Shown here: piece after piece, positions 1-16,948 of the stretch | Position numbering within the stretch: position 1 is the stretch's first letter | How the letters are laid out: every line of letters starts with the position of its first letter | NCBI GenBank assembly: GCA_003956705.1 | Contig: QZCP01000194.1 | Span: forward strand, 47,238-111,237 | Direction of reading: 5' to 3' | Length of the DNA stretch: 64,000 nucleotides | Source: Brevipalpus yothersi | Lineage: Eukaryota > Arthropoda > Arachnida > Trombidiformes > Tenuipalpidae | Translations under genes and position numbers: made by a program | The notes under the pieces: model-generated | The model's database searches: none | What the model was told of the DNA's origin: nothing | The model's input: the letters and a program-made list of their open reading frames with translations, nothing else

Positions 1-252
1 CTCAGCTACATTGGACCATCACCAGATTTGAATATAAAAGTAGACAAACTTATGGAGAATGTGAAAGGAGCCAACCGAGAAGAATGTCTTCGAGCTCTCA
101 TGACTCAGAAAGGTGATATCGTTGCTGCCATGAAAGAGTTGAAAATTAACGAACTCATGAAATTAGGTATCGCTGATCTAAGTAGATGTACTCAATATCT
201 CGAAGAGTCTGAATGGAATCTTGACGCTGCAGCTAGCAAGTGCTTCGAGTGA
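1..252 (+). CDS. Ack: 3' end of Ack/TNK2-type non-receptor tyrosine kinase (C-terminal UBA domain), partial
   Basis: The frame is open from base 1 and ends at a TGA at 250-252, so only the last 83 residues of a protein entering from the left are present. They form a ubiquitin-associated (UBA) fold of the kind found at the C-terminus of Ack/TNK2 kinases: helices around VKGANREECLRAL, GDIVAAMKELKINELMKLG and LSRCTQYLEESEWNLDAAA. The pattern 'EECLRAL ... GDIVAAMKELK ... LGI ... W(N)LD.AA' matches the TNK2 C-terminus as I know it. In that family the UBA binds ubiquitin and supports receptor and kinase turnover. The kinase, SH3 and CRIB parts lie outside the window, so the family call rests on the UBA alone. 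Confidence 0.7.
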   Translation, partial: LSYIGPSPDLNIKVDKLMENVKGANREECLRALMTQKGDIVAAMKELKINELMKLGIADLSRCTQYLEESEWNLDAAASKCFE

Positions 253-1407
253 CACTGAATGTTCAGTCCTTGATGCTGATTCGAGGCAGAAAATCCAGCA
301 TACTTCAACATTTCCGATCAAACTGGTGAACTCTCACACATTGATTTGATGCAGAAGAGGCATTTGTTGATTCTTCACTTGTCCATCTTATCTTGTCGTT
401 TTTGAGCATTGTCGATGCCTACAATGTTTAAAATAGTATTTAATCCTATTACAACTACTTTTCTCTCTCTTCCTGGAATCAAACTCGGTGCTTAAAGTTT
501 ATTCTGAATGACAGTGATCAAACACTGTCTCTATGGTCCCAAATCTCCAAAGAATCTCAGTGAAAAAATCAAAATTTGATTTATGATTTCATTTGAAATC
601 TCAAAACTAGTCCTTTTCGGAGGCAAACCTCAGTCTTTCGAACGATTAAAGGTCGTAAAATTTGTGTAACTCTGAAGGTAATATCAGTTAAATGATGGAA
701 CTGATTTTCTGATGTATTATTGTAAGAATCCTCAGGTCACTGTCATCATTCCCATCCGACCTTTCTCCAAATAAAATTCGCTTCCTCAAATAAATTCTCT
801 TGAGTCCTCTCACAAAAACTCATCATCATGGTCTCGCAAGCGATCATCAGCCTATCGAAGAAACGCGTGAATCTCAAATCACTCTTGTCAACAAGATCTT
901 GACTCATTTTTTTTCCAGCATTCCGATGATTCATTCCTTCAGACTACATCCCTCTACTCAAGAGTTCGATTATGAATTTTGTCACAATTATCAACGGTTG
1001 AATATTTCACACTCAGCTGATTGCTGAGTTCACTCTCGATTTCATTCGAGTACCACTTCGTACTGAGCCGAAATGACATCCAATAGGCGTGGAAAAAGTG
1101 GCACAAGAAAGAAAGAAAGAAAGAGAGAGATGATAGAAGGAGAGAGAATGAGAGAATGTGCCCGAGCGTTAAAAAGAGAGAGAGAGAGAAAGTGAGTGAG
1201 AGAAAGAGAGAGTCCCGTTAGCGATTAGAACTTTCGTCAGAAAATTTTCTACTATTTCAAGCAAATCATTTTGCTTCGAGAAAGTTTTAGTAGCAAAAGT
1301 TTCTCCGGAACCTAACATCTCATACAAAGTAACTGTAAAGTTTCAGTGAGATTATAGTTCGCTTTGCAAAGCGGTGATCCAAAGATTGTTTATTACGACC
1401 AGTTCCA
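253..1407. other. Intergenic: 3' UTR of the UBA gene and upstream region of the secreted-protein gene
   Basis: No supportable gene. The AT-rich 3' flank of the kinase gene is followed by a purine-rich patch (about 1105-1212) of short GA and GAAA repeats. Short open frames at 746-1027 lie on both strands and look like chance. The last part is presumably promoter and 5' UTR of the gene starting at 1408. Confidence 0.6.
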
Positions 1408-3841
1408 ATGGGATTCATTCAATTTTCGATTTTCTTTCTTTTTCTCTGTAAGTATTTTCATCACTGTGATCTTCATTATTTTTCCAGTCAATGCATTCTT
1501 CCCATGAAAGCGGCTTAAATTACAACTCACTTATATGTTCACTTCAATTTTTCAATCAGTTGTTGGACAAGGAATATGTCAAACATGTCATCTACGAGAG
1601 CTGGACCTCTGTGCTGCAACTCTACTAGTTTTCACACAAAATCCATCAGGTAAGAGATTTTTCTACCCTCTTATGATAATCCAACCACAATCCCAATAGT
1701 GATGAGGTGCTAATTTTTCACATAGTCATTTACACCAGCTCAATCAATGCTAACTTATACATATATACACTCAAAAACATGAGCTTGAGACGATAACCCA
1801 GTAAAAACCGGTATAAAATACAACTTACTTCACTTCCAGTCGCTTTCTTACTTTTTTTTCGGGTCAATCATACTCGGAAGTCCATCATCCAAGTCCCCAA
1901 TGTGTCCCAAGTCGTTCCGGTAGTGAAAGTTGTATGTGTGTGTGTATACGATGATGAAGATGATGAAGTCTGTCCACAAGGCGGGTTTCATTGAGCGACA
2001 AGTGTGACAGTGATGCTGATTATCTTCCGATTTATTCATCTTTTGATCATTCACCTTTTCATTTTCATGATATTAATCGCCCAAAGCGACCCATCTTCTC
2101 GTCCCACAGTTTAGCTAACTAAATATAAGTTGATAATCTTTAAAAATTATCTTCTCTCTTTCTCTCTTTCTGACATCGTATTGAATAATCGAGGAGGAGA
2201 GAAAAATTTTAGTATTAGTTGTGCAATATGTAACTTGCTTTCGGGAAAGAGAGAGAGAGAGAGAGAGAGAGGGAAGCTTGATCTGATATATTGACAAAAT
2301 TAACTTTCTCGCTGATTAAACTTGCTTGAATTTTGCTTGAATATTGGGGCAATAAGTGAGAAAGAGAGAGGTTGATTGTTTTCTCCCCACTTCAAAGTGA
2401 TCCACTTTCACTTTTTTACTTTCGCCAACCAATTTAATTTGACACTGTCGTTCTTGTTCACTAAGCGGCTGATTGTGATTACCTGTTTGAAGTGAAAAGA
2501 TTCCATTATCTGTACTCAATTTTCATATGAAAAATTATAAATGATCAGTATAAAATTCATATTTCCTCAGCATTGTGCGAAGATTTGAGGATTGCTAATT
2601 GAACGAGCCTTTGCTCTATGAAGGAGTTAAAGTAGGGTTATTATAACTGTTTTTTGATCACCTTGATTCTTTACAGCTGTGTAATTTAGGATGAAACAGT
2701 AAGTTCTAACTAATAAGATATGATTCTAAATGGGCAGTGGTTAATATCTAATTTGATTCGACAAATCGAGTAGGGTTCGTTTCTCGCCCTTAAGAGTAGC
2801 AATCATGATCACAAGTTTTAATCAAGCTCTCAAAGAAAATGGTAGAAAAAAATGAAAACTATCATCAAATCAACTTAATCATGTACCCTGATATTGAATG
2901 ATGGAAGCATCTTAAACAAAAATTCGGAGCAAAGTTCACACTCACATAAAATTTTAACAGGTGAACTTCAATCACTAATATGCGACAAAAAAATTGATCA
3001 CAACAATTGGAACCTCATTCTTCCCAATTTCACATGATTATGATTATATGTCTCACCAATTCAAGTCCAAACACATGTACTCAATAATTTTCACTCCAAA
3101 AAATTCATCATAATAAGCTCACACTTTTTTCATTCCTTCTACGAAAATGGTGAAAATTATTACATCTATCGGTTATAACCTACACACTGATGATAATTGT
3201 TTCGTCATTAAATTGATTGAATACATATTAATTCTCTCTCTCTTTTTCCCTTCTCACTTCACCAAAAAAAAAATTTAGGACTTGCAACCACCGACAATGA
3301 ATTGAACAAACAGTGTGGCTATTTACGTGAAGCTGATTCATGTCTACGAAACTTCACTCGAAAGTGTACCACACCATTACAACGTGAACTTATCGGCTTT
3401 GGTACGGAAGGTAGTGCAAGATTGTTGACCGAATACTGTACACCAAGTACACAATTGAGACAAAGTTATTTGAAACATGCACCATGCTTAAATCAAGCTC
3501 AACGAGGCCAAAAAGCATGTGTTAAAGATTTACAAGCAGCACTTGAAATAGTGACATCAGTTGAATGGGACAAACGAATACCGGCTGGATGTTGTGCGTA
3601 TCGTCGATTCCAAGGATGTACCGAAAATTTGGTTGAAACAAAATGTGGTAAAGAAGCTGTTGAATTTATGCACATTCTATTGAGAATGGCTTTATCTCGA
3701 CTGCCTGATATTGTCTGTCAAGGGTATGGTAACCATAATTCGGAATGTAAAGCACTACTTCCGGCACCAGGAACTCCACCGAAAGGTGCACGAAGTGGAA
3801 GTGTCCTGTCAAGACTGTTTTCAGCTTACACTGGGCTATGA
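1408..3841 (+). CDS. Secreted cysteine-rich protein, three exons
   Basis: Exons 1408-1447, 1560-1649 and 3279-3841 join in frame (donors GTAAGT and GTAAGA; acceptors ATCAG and TTTAG) to give a protein of about 230 residues. The N-terminus MGFIQFSIFFLFLFVVGQG is a typical signal peptide. The mature part has many regularly spaced cysteines (for example CQTCHL, KQCGYL, SCLRNF, KCTT, EYCTPS, APCLNQ, KACVKD, GCCAYRRFQGC, TKCGKE, IVCQGYG, ECKALL) and no further membrane segment, so a disulfide-rich extracellular protein is expected. The Cys pattern recalls the uncharacterised arthropod secreted proteins near the 27-kDa haemolymph type, but I cannot name a family. The 1.6-kb second intron holds the (GA)n run at 2248-2271. 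The gene model is well supported; the function is unknown. Confidence 0.75.
2248..2271. repeat. (GA)n microsatellite
   Basis: About 12 uninterrupted GA units inside the second intron of the secreted-protein gene. Confidence 0.9.
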
Positions 3842-4918
3842 TGATGATGATCTCCATGTAAAACTTTCACCGAGCTTCAATTAATTAATATACGTTAATT
3901 TACCTTAATTCACGTTATTCATGATTGTGTCTGTGTGTACTCAATCTTTTTTTTCGCTGATTGTACACACGTGTTCGTTGTTGTACAACATTCATCAAAA
4001 TTGTTCCATCAATCTAATCATGTTTTCAATTTGATTTTTCATCCATTTGGATCTGTCCTTCTAGCGTTATAGATTCATAAATTACCAAATTAATCGAATT
4101 AACAATAGTACTTTGAACAAAAGAGAGTTGAATATATGGAATCGGAAGAATAATGTTATCTGGTATGTTTTTCTATTTGAGCTGATAGGATAAGTAATAA
4201 TAATATGAAAAGCTGATGTCTTACCATTGATTATCAGAATATTCTGATGCTCAATCAGTTCAGCAGAGATTGATTGAAGCTAGCTCAGCTGAAGAGGAAG
4301 TAGGAAATTCTCTCATCCACATTGAAATTATCAGTAATTCAGTTGTTGTTGAATTTCACAAAACATTGAATATATTTTTTTCTACCTACTAATTCTCAAC
4401 ATAAAAGTCCTCATGATGTGCTATATTATTCACAATTGAGATGTTTTGGAATGAAGATTGGAGCAAGTGAAAATAAGTTCTCATAAACAGGAGGTTAGTT
4501 CTGGTAAGTCATTCGAATATGATTCTAAAGATATGGCTGCTGAACCTTATTCGTTAAACCGAAACATCAGATGAGTTCTGCCAGCTACTAAATCAGACTT
4601 TGTCATGTGACTATGACAAACTTTTGAACTTACATTTGGTAAGACGATTCTCTCCAAAATGGATGAATTATGTCTCGTAAGAAGATTCAGTCATATTTTC
4701 GATGAATTTCCTCGACCTGGCAAATAGCAATAAGTTTTAAAAATTAAAAATTTATTTATCACTCTCAACGAGAGTTTTCTGAAACCAAGGCAATTTTATA
4801 GTATATGCACCTGTTTTCTCAAAGCATGAGGTGTATCACCATAATATGAAAAAGGTGATTCAAATCAAAGCTCACTTCGACAGGATTATTGAAGTTTGCT
4901 TAACTAGTCCTTAGTGGA
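3842..4918. other. Intergenic between the secreted-protein gene and the first ABCC gene
   Basis: AT-rich sequence with repeated TTAATT elements just after the stop (3881-3915). No coding exon or RNA gene is recognised. It should contain the 3' UTR of the left gene and the promoter and 5' UTR of the transporter. Confidence 0.6.
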
Positions 4919-10219
<5,301 letters not shown>

Positions 10220-11011
10220 ATTCGTTCTGTCAAAATCTTGACCGAGATTTTGTCTCAATCGAACATAATTTCCTGAAGGAAACAAAACCTTAGCATCTAC
10301 TTTAACTCTGGGAGAATATTCTCTAAATAAATATCAGGTAATAGAATATGCGAGTTAATTCCAGCTCGCTGTGAAGCGTGGAACAAATTACCTGGAGAGT
10401 ATTTAACCTTATATCATTACTTTATTCATTTTCGTCGATTCACACTGAAAAGCGAATTAGGAATCTAGAGAAAACTTTGATATGCATTTCTGAGAGCAAA
10501 TTATACCCAGTTGATGCTTATTAATCTCATTAATTTTCAAAAAAGTAGAGAACTTCTCAGAACAGCGCTGCTGTGATGATTTGAGGGAAGTGGATGCAAT
10601 GTGGGGTTCATCAATCACCAAATTTCTAGTCATGAGATGCATTCCAGAAATGGCTCATTGAAATTCATCTGAGTATTTTTCCTGAGGATTCAAAATCATA
10701 CACTCACTCGTGAGAGCGATCCGTGAACATTGCTCATTTGGTCCATCGAATAGGGAGGATTCAGGAGAGAAACTTCAAGCAATCAGTCTTGCTGATTGAT
10801 CATGCTAGATGAGTCCAGGTCATCTAGAAAAATATGCTCAATAGTCAACACCATAATCAAATAGATTTTGGAGGGAGGTAACAAGCTTGAATTGGCGCTC
10901 TCATAGAGAGCCTTTCAGTTTGAGTCCAGGAATTCAGGAGAAGGAAGGAAATTTCTAGCGACGGATGCTATCATGATGTATTCCTTACACTACCATATGA
11001 TTTTTGTCTTT
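10220..11011. other. Convergent intergenic spacer between ABCC copy A and the SOCS gene
   Basis: Holds the 3' flanks of two convergent genes. No coding segment beyond short chance frames and no clear repeat. Confidence 0.6.
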
Positions 11012-12054
11012 TCAACATTTGTCCTGGAACGATAACTTCTCAGAATAGTAGTAAGGAGTACACAAATACTCTTTCAATTCACTTGGAAGTGGCAATCTAT
11101 CGATGTAGTCACGACGTACATACTTTAAAATGATGAAACTGGAAAGAAATTGAAATGGATTATTAAAATCTGATATGATGAGATGCCCTGAAATTTCCAA
11201 ACGTTAGGAAAATTGTGAGTTTTTGAATAGAAGGATTACGAATGGAAAATCTGGATGAAGTGATGATAAATTTGTTCATCTATCACCTCAAGAATTGATT
11301 GAAAAATTCTCACCGGCACATGTGCTGGAGTGACTGTATTTGCTTGAAACGTGATACAGGATGCAAAAGTTGAACACGCATAGGACCCATAACGGGTACT
11401 TGATGAAGAAAAAATAGATATCGTCCACTGCGTGAATGTTCCACTGAGTTGGCTATGAAATCAACGATCGTATTGCTTTTGAACTTTTGTCGACACCCAA
11501 AACTGAAGTTACCTTGATCATGTTCTATTCGTACATGGCGAACAAAGCCTTCCAATTTGATGGTGAGACTAAAAAAATAATGTTCATCACTTGAATCTCG
11601 GACAATAAAGCTACCATCAGGTTCATTGGCTAATATTTCTTCAGCCAATTTACCAGGTATTGGACCCCAATACCAGCCACAATCTTTAACTTTCTCAATG
11701 GACGCACAATAATTTCGATGTCGTTCCTCTTCGGTTATACTTTCACCATCATCTATGGGCACATTTGACCCATCACCAAGATTGGTTCCACCATTTGTTT
11801 TATCTTGAGAGAAAAATTACCGAAAGATAATTAAGTATGTATCACATAACCATGAGATAAGCTCAAATAAGGCTTGAAAGATGCTGTCAAAAGCAACAAT
11901 CAATCATAATTAACATTAACATTGCATACTTACTCCCATCAAATAGACGATCTTCTCTCACACCTTTGGGTATCGGTGGTAGAGCTCGATTACTGAAAAC
12001 TGATTGTGTGGTTTCGAAATTTTTTGGTAAATTTTGAGTACGCTCTTGTCCCAT
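11012..12054 (-). CDS. SOCS6/7: Suppressor of cytokine signalling, SOCS6/7 type
   Basis: Minus-strand exons 12054-11934, 11803-11314 and 11138-11012 join in frame to give 245 residues. After a short N-terminal tail containing a proline patch (ALPPIPKG) comes an SH2 domain (about 83-190) starting at GWYWGPI, with the phosphotyrosine-binding FIVRDSS motif (Arg about 109). A SOCS box follows: SLQHMCR resembles the elongin BC-box and RLPLPSELKEYL the Cul5-box end. In this family the SH2 domain recruits phosphotyrosine proteins to an elongin/Cullin-5 ubiquitin ligase. The wording of the SH2 and SOCS box is closest to SOCS6/7 (insect Socs16D). The N-terminus is much shorter than in vertebrate SOCS6/7. 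The ATG at 12054 follows a sequence that could also be an acceptor (CTACAG), so an upstream exon cannot be excluded. The roughly 350 bp up to the next gene show nothing else. Confidence 0.88.
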
Positions 12055-12403
12055 TCTGTAGTTGTCAATCAAATCTGATTATCTTGACCATAATATGCTG
12101 CATATCCACAATAGAGACTCTTCAAAACGGTGATTGTTGAAATTCATCGCATCATGATTCACACATCACTAATCATCACCTCACACAGAAGAGAATCAGA
12201 CAACAATTAAAATCTGAATTTAGTAATCAAGAAAAAAAGATTATGATGAAATCAAGAATATTGAAAATTATCAGCTCAAAATAAAATCAAAACATACGGT
12301 TAAGTCTATTTAGCCACACTTTTGGGATTCAGTACATATATCTGTAACACAAACACAGTTTTACAGACGAGAGGCACAGAACTGGCGGAATATATGAACG
12401 GAG

Positions 12404-12933
12404 TCAATCTTCATCAATTCGAAGAGGACGATCATCATCACTTTCACTATCTGATTGATCATCAGAACTCTGTAACTGAACATTATTCATTTCAGCTCTC
12501 TTCTGGCACGTTATCATGTGACTTTTCAAATAATCTTTCCGATATGTTCGGTAGGCACAGCTTGATTGAACAGTACATACATGTTTGAAATTTTTTCGGG
12601 ATGTTTTTTTGAGATGAGTTTTAACACTTTCCTGACGAATGAGAAAAGTTTCATAAGATTAAAAATATTGGAAACTTACCTTCCGCATCTGAATTTTGAT
12701 TTTGATTGATACTTTCTACCACCAGCTTTACAGCATAGAGTGATTCGTCGATATTTTTGATCATGATTTTGGCTTCGGGTAGTTGTTCTTATCCATAACT
12801 CAGTAGAGTTATACTTCTCAAAAGTAATTTTGAATCTTTCAAATTCATCATAGGAGGTGAAAATTTGTCCCACATAGAATTCGAAGTCACCCACAGCTTC
12901 TTCGGTCTCAGATGATGATACAAAACTCATCAC
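12404..12933 (-). CDS. Small FAR1-like / zinc-finger protein
   Basis: Exon 1 (12933-12680) has a good GTAAGT donor. Exon 2 (12626-12404) joins in frame if the acceptor is AAAG at 12630-12627; the nearer CAG acceptor would shift the frame. The product has 158 residues. The first half (GQIFTSYDEFERFKITFEKY ... LCCKAGG) has the aromatic/basic spacing of FAR1/MULE-type DNA-binding domains. The second half has a CX5CX9HX3C-like finger (VCTVQSSCAYRTYRKDYL then SHMITC), and the tail is acidic (SDDQSDSESDDD). Such domains occur at the N-termini of Mutator-like transposases and SWIM-finger proteins. Here no transposase core follows, so a domesticated or truncated element is possible. It lies upstream of the SOCS gene in the same orientation. 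Confidence 0.55.
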
Positions 12934-13900
12934 ACAGATTAATCAAATTTCATCCCTCTCAAACACTATCACAATTGAGAAATTAATAAATTTACTCACA
13001 TAAACTGAATGATAATCAATTTTTGATCAATTTTTTTCCCAATCAGCAAAAGCTTCTCATGACAAGCCACTGGACACATTGAACATGCTGTCTACACAAA
13101 GAATGAGCATCAATTTATGTGCCAAAAAAGCGGGACAAACGTGAAAAATGTGAAGATGGCGACATGGTTCTCATTGTGTGGTTAAATAGCCTCCGCTGAA
13201 TTTTTGCCACAAATTGTGGTCAAATAGACTTTTCCAAAACATACACAATGTTTACTTTTCATAGAGGATCCAGATGACGCTCGAAGCATGATGAGTCAAA
13301 AGTTCGGGAATTTTTTCAGAGTTTATCTGATCATGAGAATCTGAATTTTGGATGAATTCCGAGATGGATAAGAATTTGAGATTTACTAGGGTTAGTATCT
13401 AACCAGATGATGGGAAATAAATTCTGAGTATGAGATCTGATGCAGCGAGGAGGGGAAGAGAGAGTAGCTTGGATTGTAGAGTTTGGGCGGTAAAGTGAGA
13501 TAACGGAATCGCATGAATTCGATTCAGATAGAGTTTCACAATTGCGAGATGAGATGAAAGTGTAAATGAGGAAAATTGTGACTGAGATTTTTTGAATGAC
13601 CAGTATGCTGAGAACCTTTTTCATTAATTTTCTGAATATTGAGAGAGAAATTGAATGAACAATTTGAGGCTGTCAGACTCTGATAATTAATCTAAACGTA
13701 ACATCTCAATTGGTCTCAAGTTTTGTTGAGGACAATGTATATTCTCGATTGCTGTCCAGATGATAATGAGATTTATGTGAAAATTTTGAGGAATTCAAGT
13801 AGAAAAATTCTCTAAACTCGAACAGGTAGGCTCATAATTAGAAGAGGCAATTTTTCTGAGAATCTAACAGTAAAAAACTTGACTTTATTCTTTTGATTGA
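12934..13900. other. Intergenic between the FAR1-like gene and GET1; weak ORF inside
   Basis: Upstream flank of the FAR1-like gene and downstream flank of GET1. It contains one ATG-started frame of 97 codons on the minus strand (13624-13331), whose N-terminus is hydrophobic (VLSILVIQKISVTIFLIYTF) like a signal peptide. It has no recognised domain and no support from splicing or paralogues, so it is noted here and not called as a gene. Confidence 0.4.
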
Positions 13901-14668
13901 TCAACTGTTTGAGAGAATGCGTTTTAGATATCTTGATGTTGAGACAACCATTGGAAACCAGAAAGTAACTCCGATAGCACCATCGACTCCAGTCGGAAAT
14001 CGTAGGATGTAATCGAATGGATGCATTACTCGAGGTTCTAAGATCAAGAGTGGCTTATATCGATTTGACCAGATCAGATAAGTAGTGTATATACCCTGGA
14101 GGAAGGGGAAGAAAATTGAATCAAATCTTTTCGGTATTTCCACACAAGGATCTTACCACAACAATGTAGACCGAAGCATATATGATCACTTGTGCTTTTA
14201 GCTTGAGCATAGTCTTCATATTGCCTAGAAGGAGTTGAATTCAAATTACTCAACTAGATTACGAATAGTTTATCAAAACATTACCTTGATTTTTGAGCTC
14301 CTCAATCATCTTATTAATCTTTCGCTGAATTTTAGCATATTTAACAAACTCTTGTGTCATATTGATGGTCCCCAGTTCAGTTTTGAGTTCGGTGATCTGT
14401 TTTCGTAGATTACTTTCTAACTCTGATTCTCGAAAAAATATCCACAAAATCTGGACACACAAAACAAGGAAAAAAAAAGAAATGAAGAAAAAAATCAGAT
14501 TAATCAGTCCAAACAAATTATAGCTATCCAACCAAACTGAACCCGAAAAGTGTATTCATATCTTACCATTTTAACAAAATTTGGAATACAAGCAGTGAAA
14601 ACGGCCCAAAAAGTGATCAACCAGAAAGTGGTATGATCAACCGTTTGCTCATTATTCTGATGTATCAT
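13901..14668 (-). CDS. GET1: GET1/WRB, tail-anchored protein insertion receptor subunit
   Basis: Four minus-strand exons, 14668-14567, 14450-14285, 14224-14157 and 14095-13901, join in frame to 176 residues, almost the human WRB length. The layout is the family's: an N-terminal membrane helix (FWLITFWAVFTACI), a cytosolic coiled coil (FRESELESNLRKQITEL ... EFVKYAKIQRKINKM), then two C-terminal hydrophobic segments, with MHPFDYILRFPTGVDGAIG matching the conserved C-terminal loop. WRB/GET1 with CAMLG/GET2 forms the ER receptor for TRC40/GET3 carrying tail-anchored proteins. The segment 'INMTQEFVKYAKIQRKINKM' closely follows the diagnostic WRB coiled-coil sequence. The gene is head-to-head with eIF2-gamma, with 513 bp between start codons. 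Confidence 0.9.
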
Positions 14669-15181
14669 ATTTCGTTGATCAAGGAAAAAAAATTACATAC
14701 ACACAATAAAACACCAAAATTTTCACCACATCAACAACCTATCTCTCTCTCTCTCTCTCTCCTAATCAACCATCTTCACCATCAAACTGTATACATATTC
14801 TTAACACATCCATCTCTCTCACACCACACAAGGAAACAAATCCAGGATTATAAAACAATCCTTCAACAAGTATTAATTAATCACATAAAATCAAAATGCT
14901 GATGTCAGTAGTAAAAACATTTTTCAAAACAATTTTCAAAAATCAATTTTTATGCCGCTCTAGATGGCAGGTAAGTTTCATAAGCTTTGCGGCTTTTGGC
15001 TATGCTTATGCTATTGGGCCAACTTTTTTGCCATAGTAAAATAAAACGTGGTCAATATTTGATTGATTAAAAGGTGATGATTTTTGATGTTATCCACTTT
15101 GATTATACATTCGATTTGTTTATAGTTGTGTGTGTGGGTGTGTGTAAATAATTAACCTTATACATCGTTATTCATTCAATT
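14669..15181. promoter_or_regulatory. Shared upstream region of GET1 (minus) and eIF2-gamma (plus)
   Basis: The 513 bp between divergent start codons must hold both promoters. It contains a short (CT)n run (14741-14761) and a GCAGGTAAGT donor-like sequence near 14970 that could end a non-coding first exon of eIF2-gamma. No TATA box was recognised with confidence. Confidence 0.5.
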
Positions 15182-16948
15182 ATGGCTGCTGTTGATGGAC
15201 AGCCACATCTTAAGAAGCAAGATCTTAGTAGCTTGGTAAGTGTTTAAGTACTTGGTGTGTGTGTGTGTATATGCCTATCGTACTGATGATGTACTGTGTT
15301 TTGGTGACAATATTAATTGATTGACACTGATGATACTTGATGTGATATTGATGCCATTTTCTTTTTTTTCATCTCTTGATAGAAAGTTGAAGATCTACAT
15401 CCATTAAAGGAAGAAGTGATCAGTAGACAAGCAACCATCAATATTGGTACCATAGGACATGTAGCTCATGGTAAATCAACTGTTGTTAAGGCTATATCTG
15501 GTGTTCAAACTGTACGATTTAAAAATGAATTGGAACGAAATATTACCATTAAGCTAGGTTATGCTAATGCTAAAATATATAAGTGTGATAAATGTCCAAG
15601 ACCACAGTGTTATAGAGCTGAGCGTAGCAGTAAAGAAGATGATTTTCCATGCGATAAGCCCGGTTGTACCGGCCGGTTTAAACTTGAAAGACATGTGTCA
15701 TTTGTTGACTGTCCTGGTCACGACATTCTTATGGCTACTATGCTTAACGGTGCTGCAGTTATGGACGCTGCTCTTCTGTTGGTTGCATCAAATGAAGCTT
15801 GTCCCCAGCCACAGACATCAGAACATCTTGCCGCCATAGAAATTATGCGTCTAAAGCATATTCTCATTCTTCAAAATAAGATTGATCTTATCAAAGATTC
15901 TCAGGCTCAAGAACAGTATCATCAGATCATAAAATTTATTCAAGGAACAGTGGCTGATGGAAGTCCCATCATACCGATATCAGCTCAATTAAAATACAAT
16001 ATCGATGTTATATGTGAATACATCGTGAAAAAATTTCCAATTCCTGAGAGAGATTTTACATCTCCTCCTCGATTAATCGGTGAGTATTAGAATTAAGTTA
16101 TGAATTCATATTTATTCTCCTTCGAATTAGTTCATTTTGATTCCATTAATTCTGTTTTTTCCATTCAGTCATCCGTTCGTTTGATGTCAACAAGCCTGGA
16201 TGTGATGTGGAGGAAATTAAAGGAGGAATTGCCGGTGGATCACTTGTGCGAGGAGTACTCAAAGTTGGTATGAAAATCGAAGTCAAGCCTGGTTTGATAT
16301 CTAAAGATGAAGAGGGAAAATTTGTTTGTACTCCAATTAAATCCCAAATAACTTCTCTTTACGCTGATCAAAATGATCTACAGTATGCCGTACCAGGTGG
16401 TTTGATTGGTGTAGGCACCAAGATAGATCCAATGTTGACTCGAGCTGACCGTATGGTTGGCCAAGTGTTGGGCGCTGAAAACACTCTACCTGATATATTC
16501 TATGAACTCGAAGTAGCATACTTCTTATTGCGAAGACTTTTAGGAGTGCGTACTGAGGGAGACAAGCAAGCCGCTAAAGTAAGTTGGCTGGGGATTTGAA
16601 ACAATTTTATTAATTTCTTCTTGATAATATTGATTGACTCATTTCATACTCTTTGTAGGTTAAAAAATTGGCCAAAGGTGAAAGTGTGATGGTAAATATA
16701 GGCTCTCTGTCTACTGGAGGGCGTGTAGTTGCTGTAAAAGGAGAAGCAGCCAAAATAAGTTTGCAGACGCCAGTTTGTGTGGAAATCAATGAGAAAATCT
16801 CTCTAAGCAGAAGAGTAGAAGGACATTGGAGGTAATTTGATCTGAATAATCTAAATGTTCAACTTGCTCTAATTTGTTTTCTTTTCTCAACAGATTGATA
16901 GGATGGGGAGAAATCACTGGTGGTAAAAAAGTTGCCCCTGCTCCCTAA
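15182..16948 (+). CDS. EIF2S3: Translation initiation factor eIF2 subunit gamma
   Basis: Exons 15182-15235, 15383-16079, 16169-16578, 16659-16831 and 16894-16948 join in frame to 462 residues (human protein about 472). The GTPase motifs are clear: G1 [10 protein letters not shown]3 DCPGHD, G4 NKIDL and G5 ISAQL. The [20 protein letters not shown] and [16 protein letters not shown] blocks are nearly invariant in the family. Beta-barrel domains II and III follow ([45 protein letters not shown]). eIF2-gamma binds GTP and initiator Met-tRNA in the ternary complex that delivers the start tRNA to the 40S subunit. The zinc-knuckle cysteines are retained (CDKC, then CDKPGC), as in yeast and archaea. 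Nothing is unusual in the gene model. Confidence 0.97.

Noticed and set aside
11314..11762. SOCS SH2 exon as a stand-alone gene starting at 11762
   Set aside because: The in-frame sequence continues upstream to a good acceptor and joins an upstream exon in correct phase, so 11762 is not the start.
12322..12588. 88-codon plus-strand frame
   Set aside because: It is antisense to exon 2 of the FAR1-like gene; the minus-strand reading has better codon character and splice signals.
13331..13624. 97-codon minus-strand frame with a hydrophobic N-terminus
   Set aside because: It could be a small secreted protein, but there is no cysteine pattern, homology or splice support; described only within the intergenic entry.
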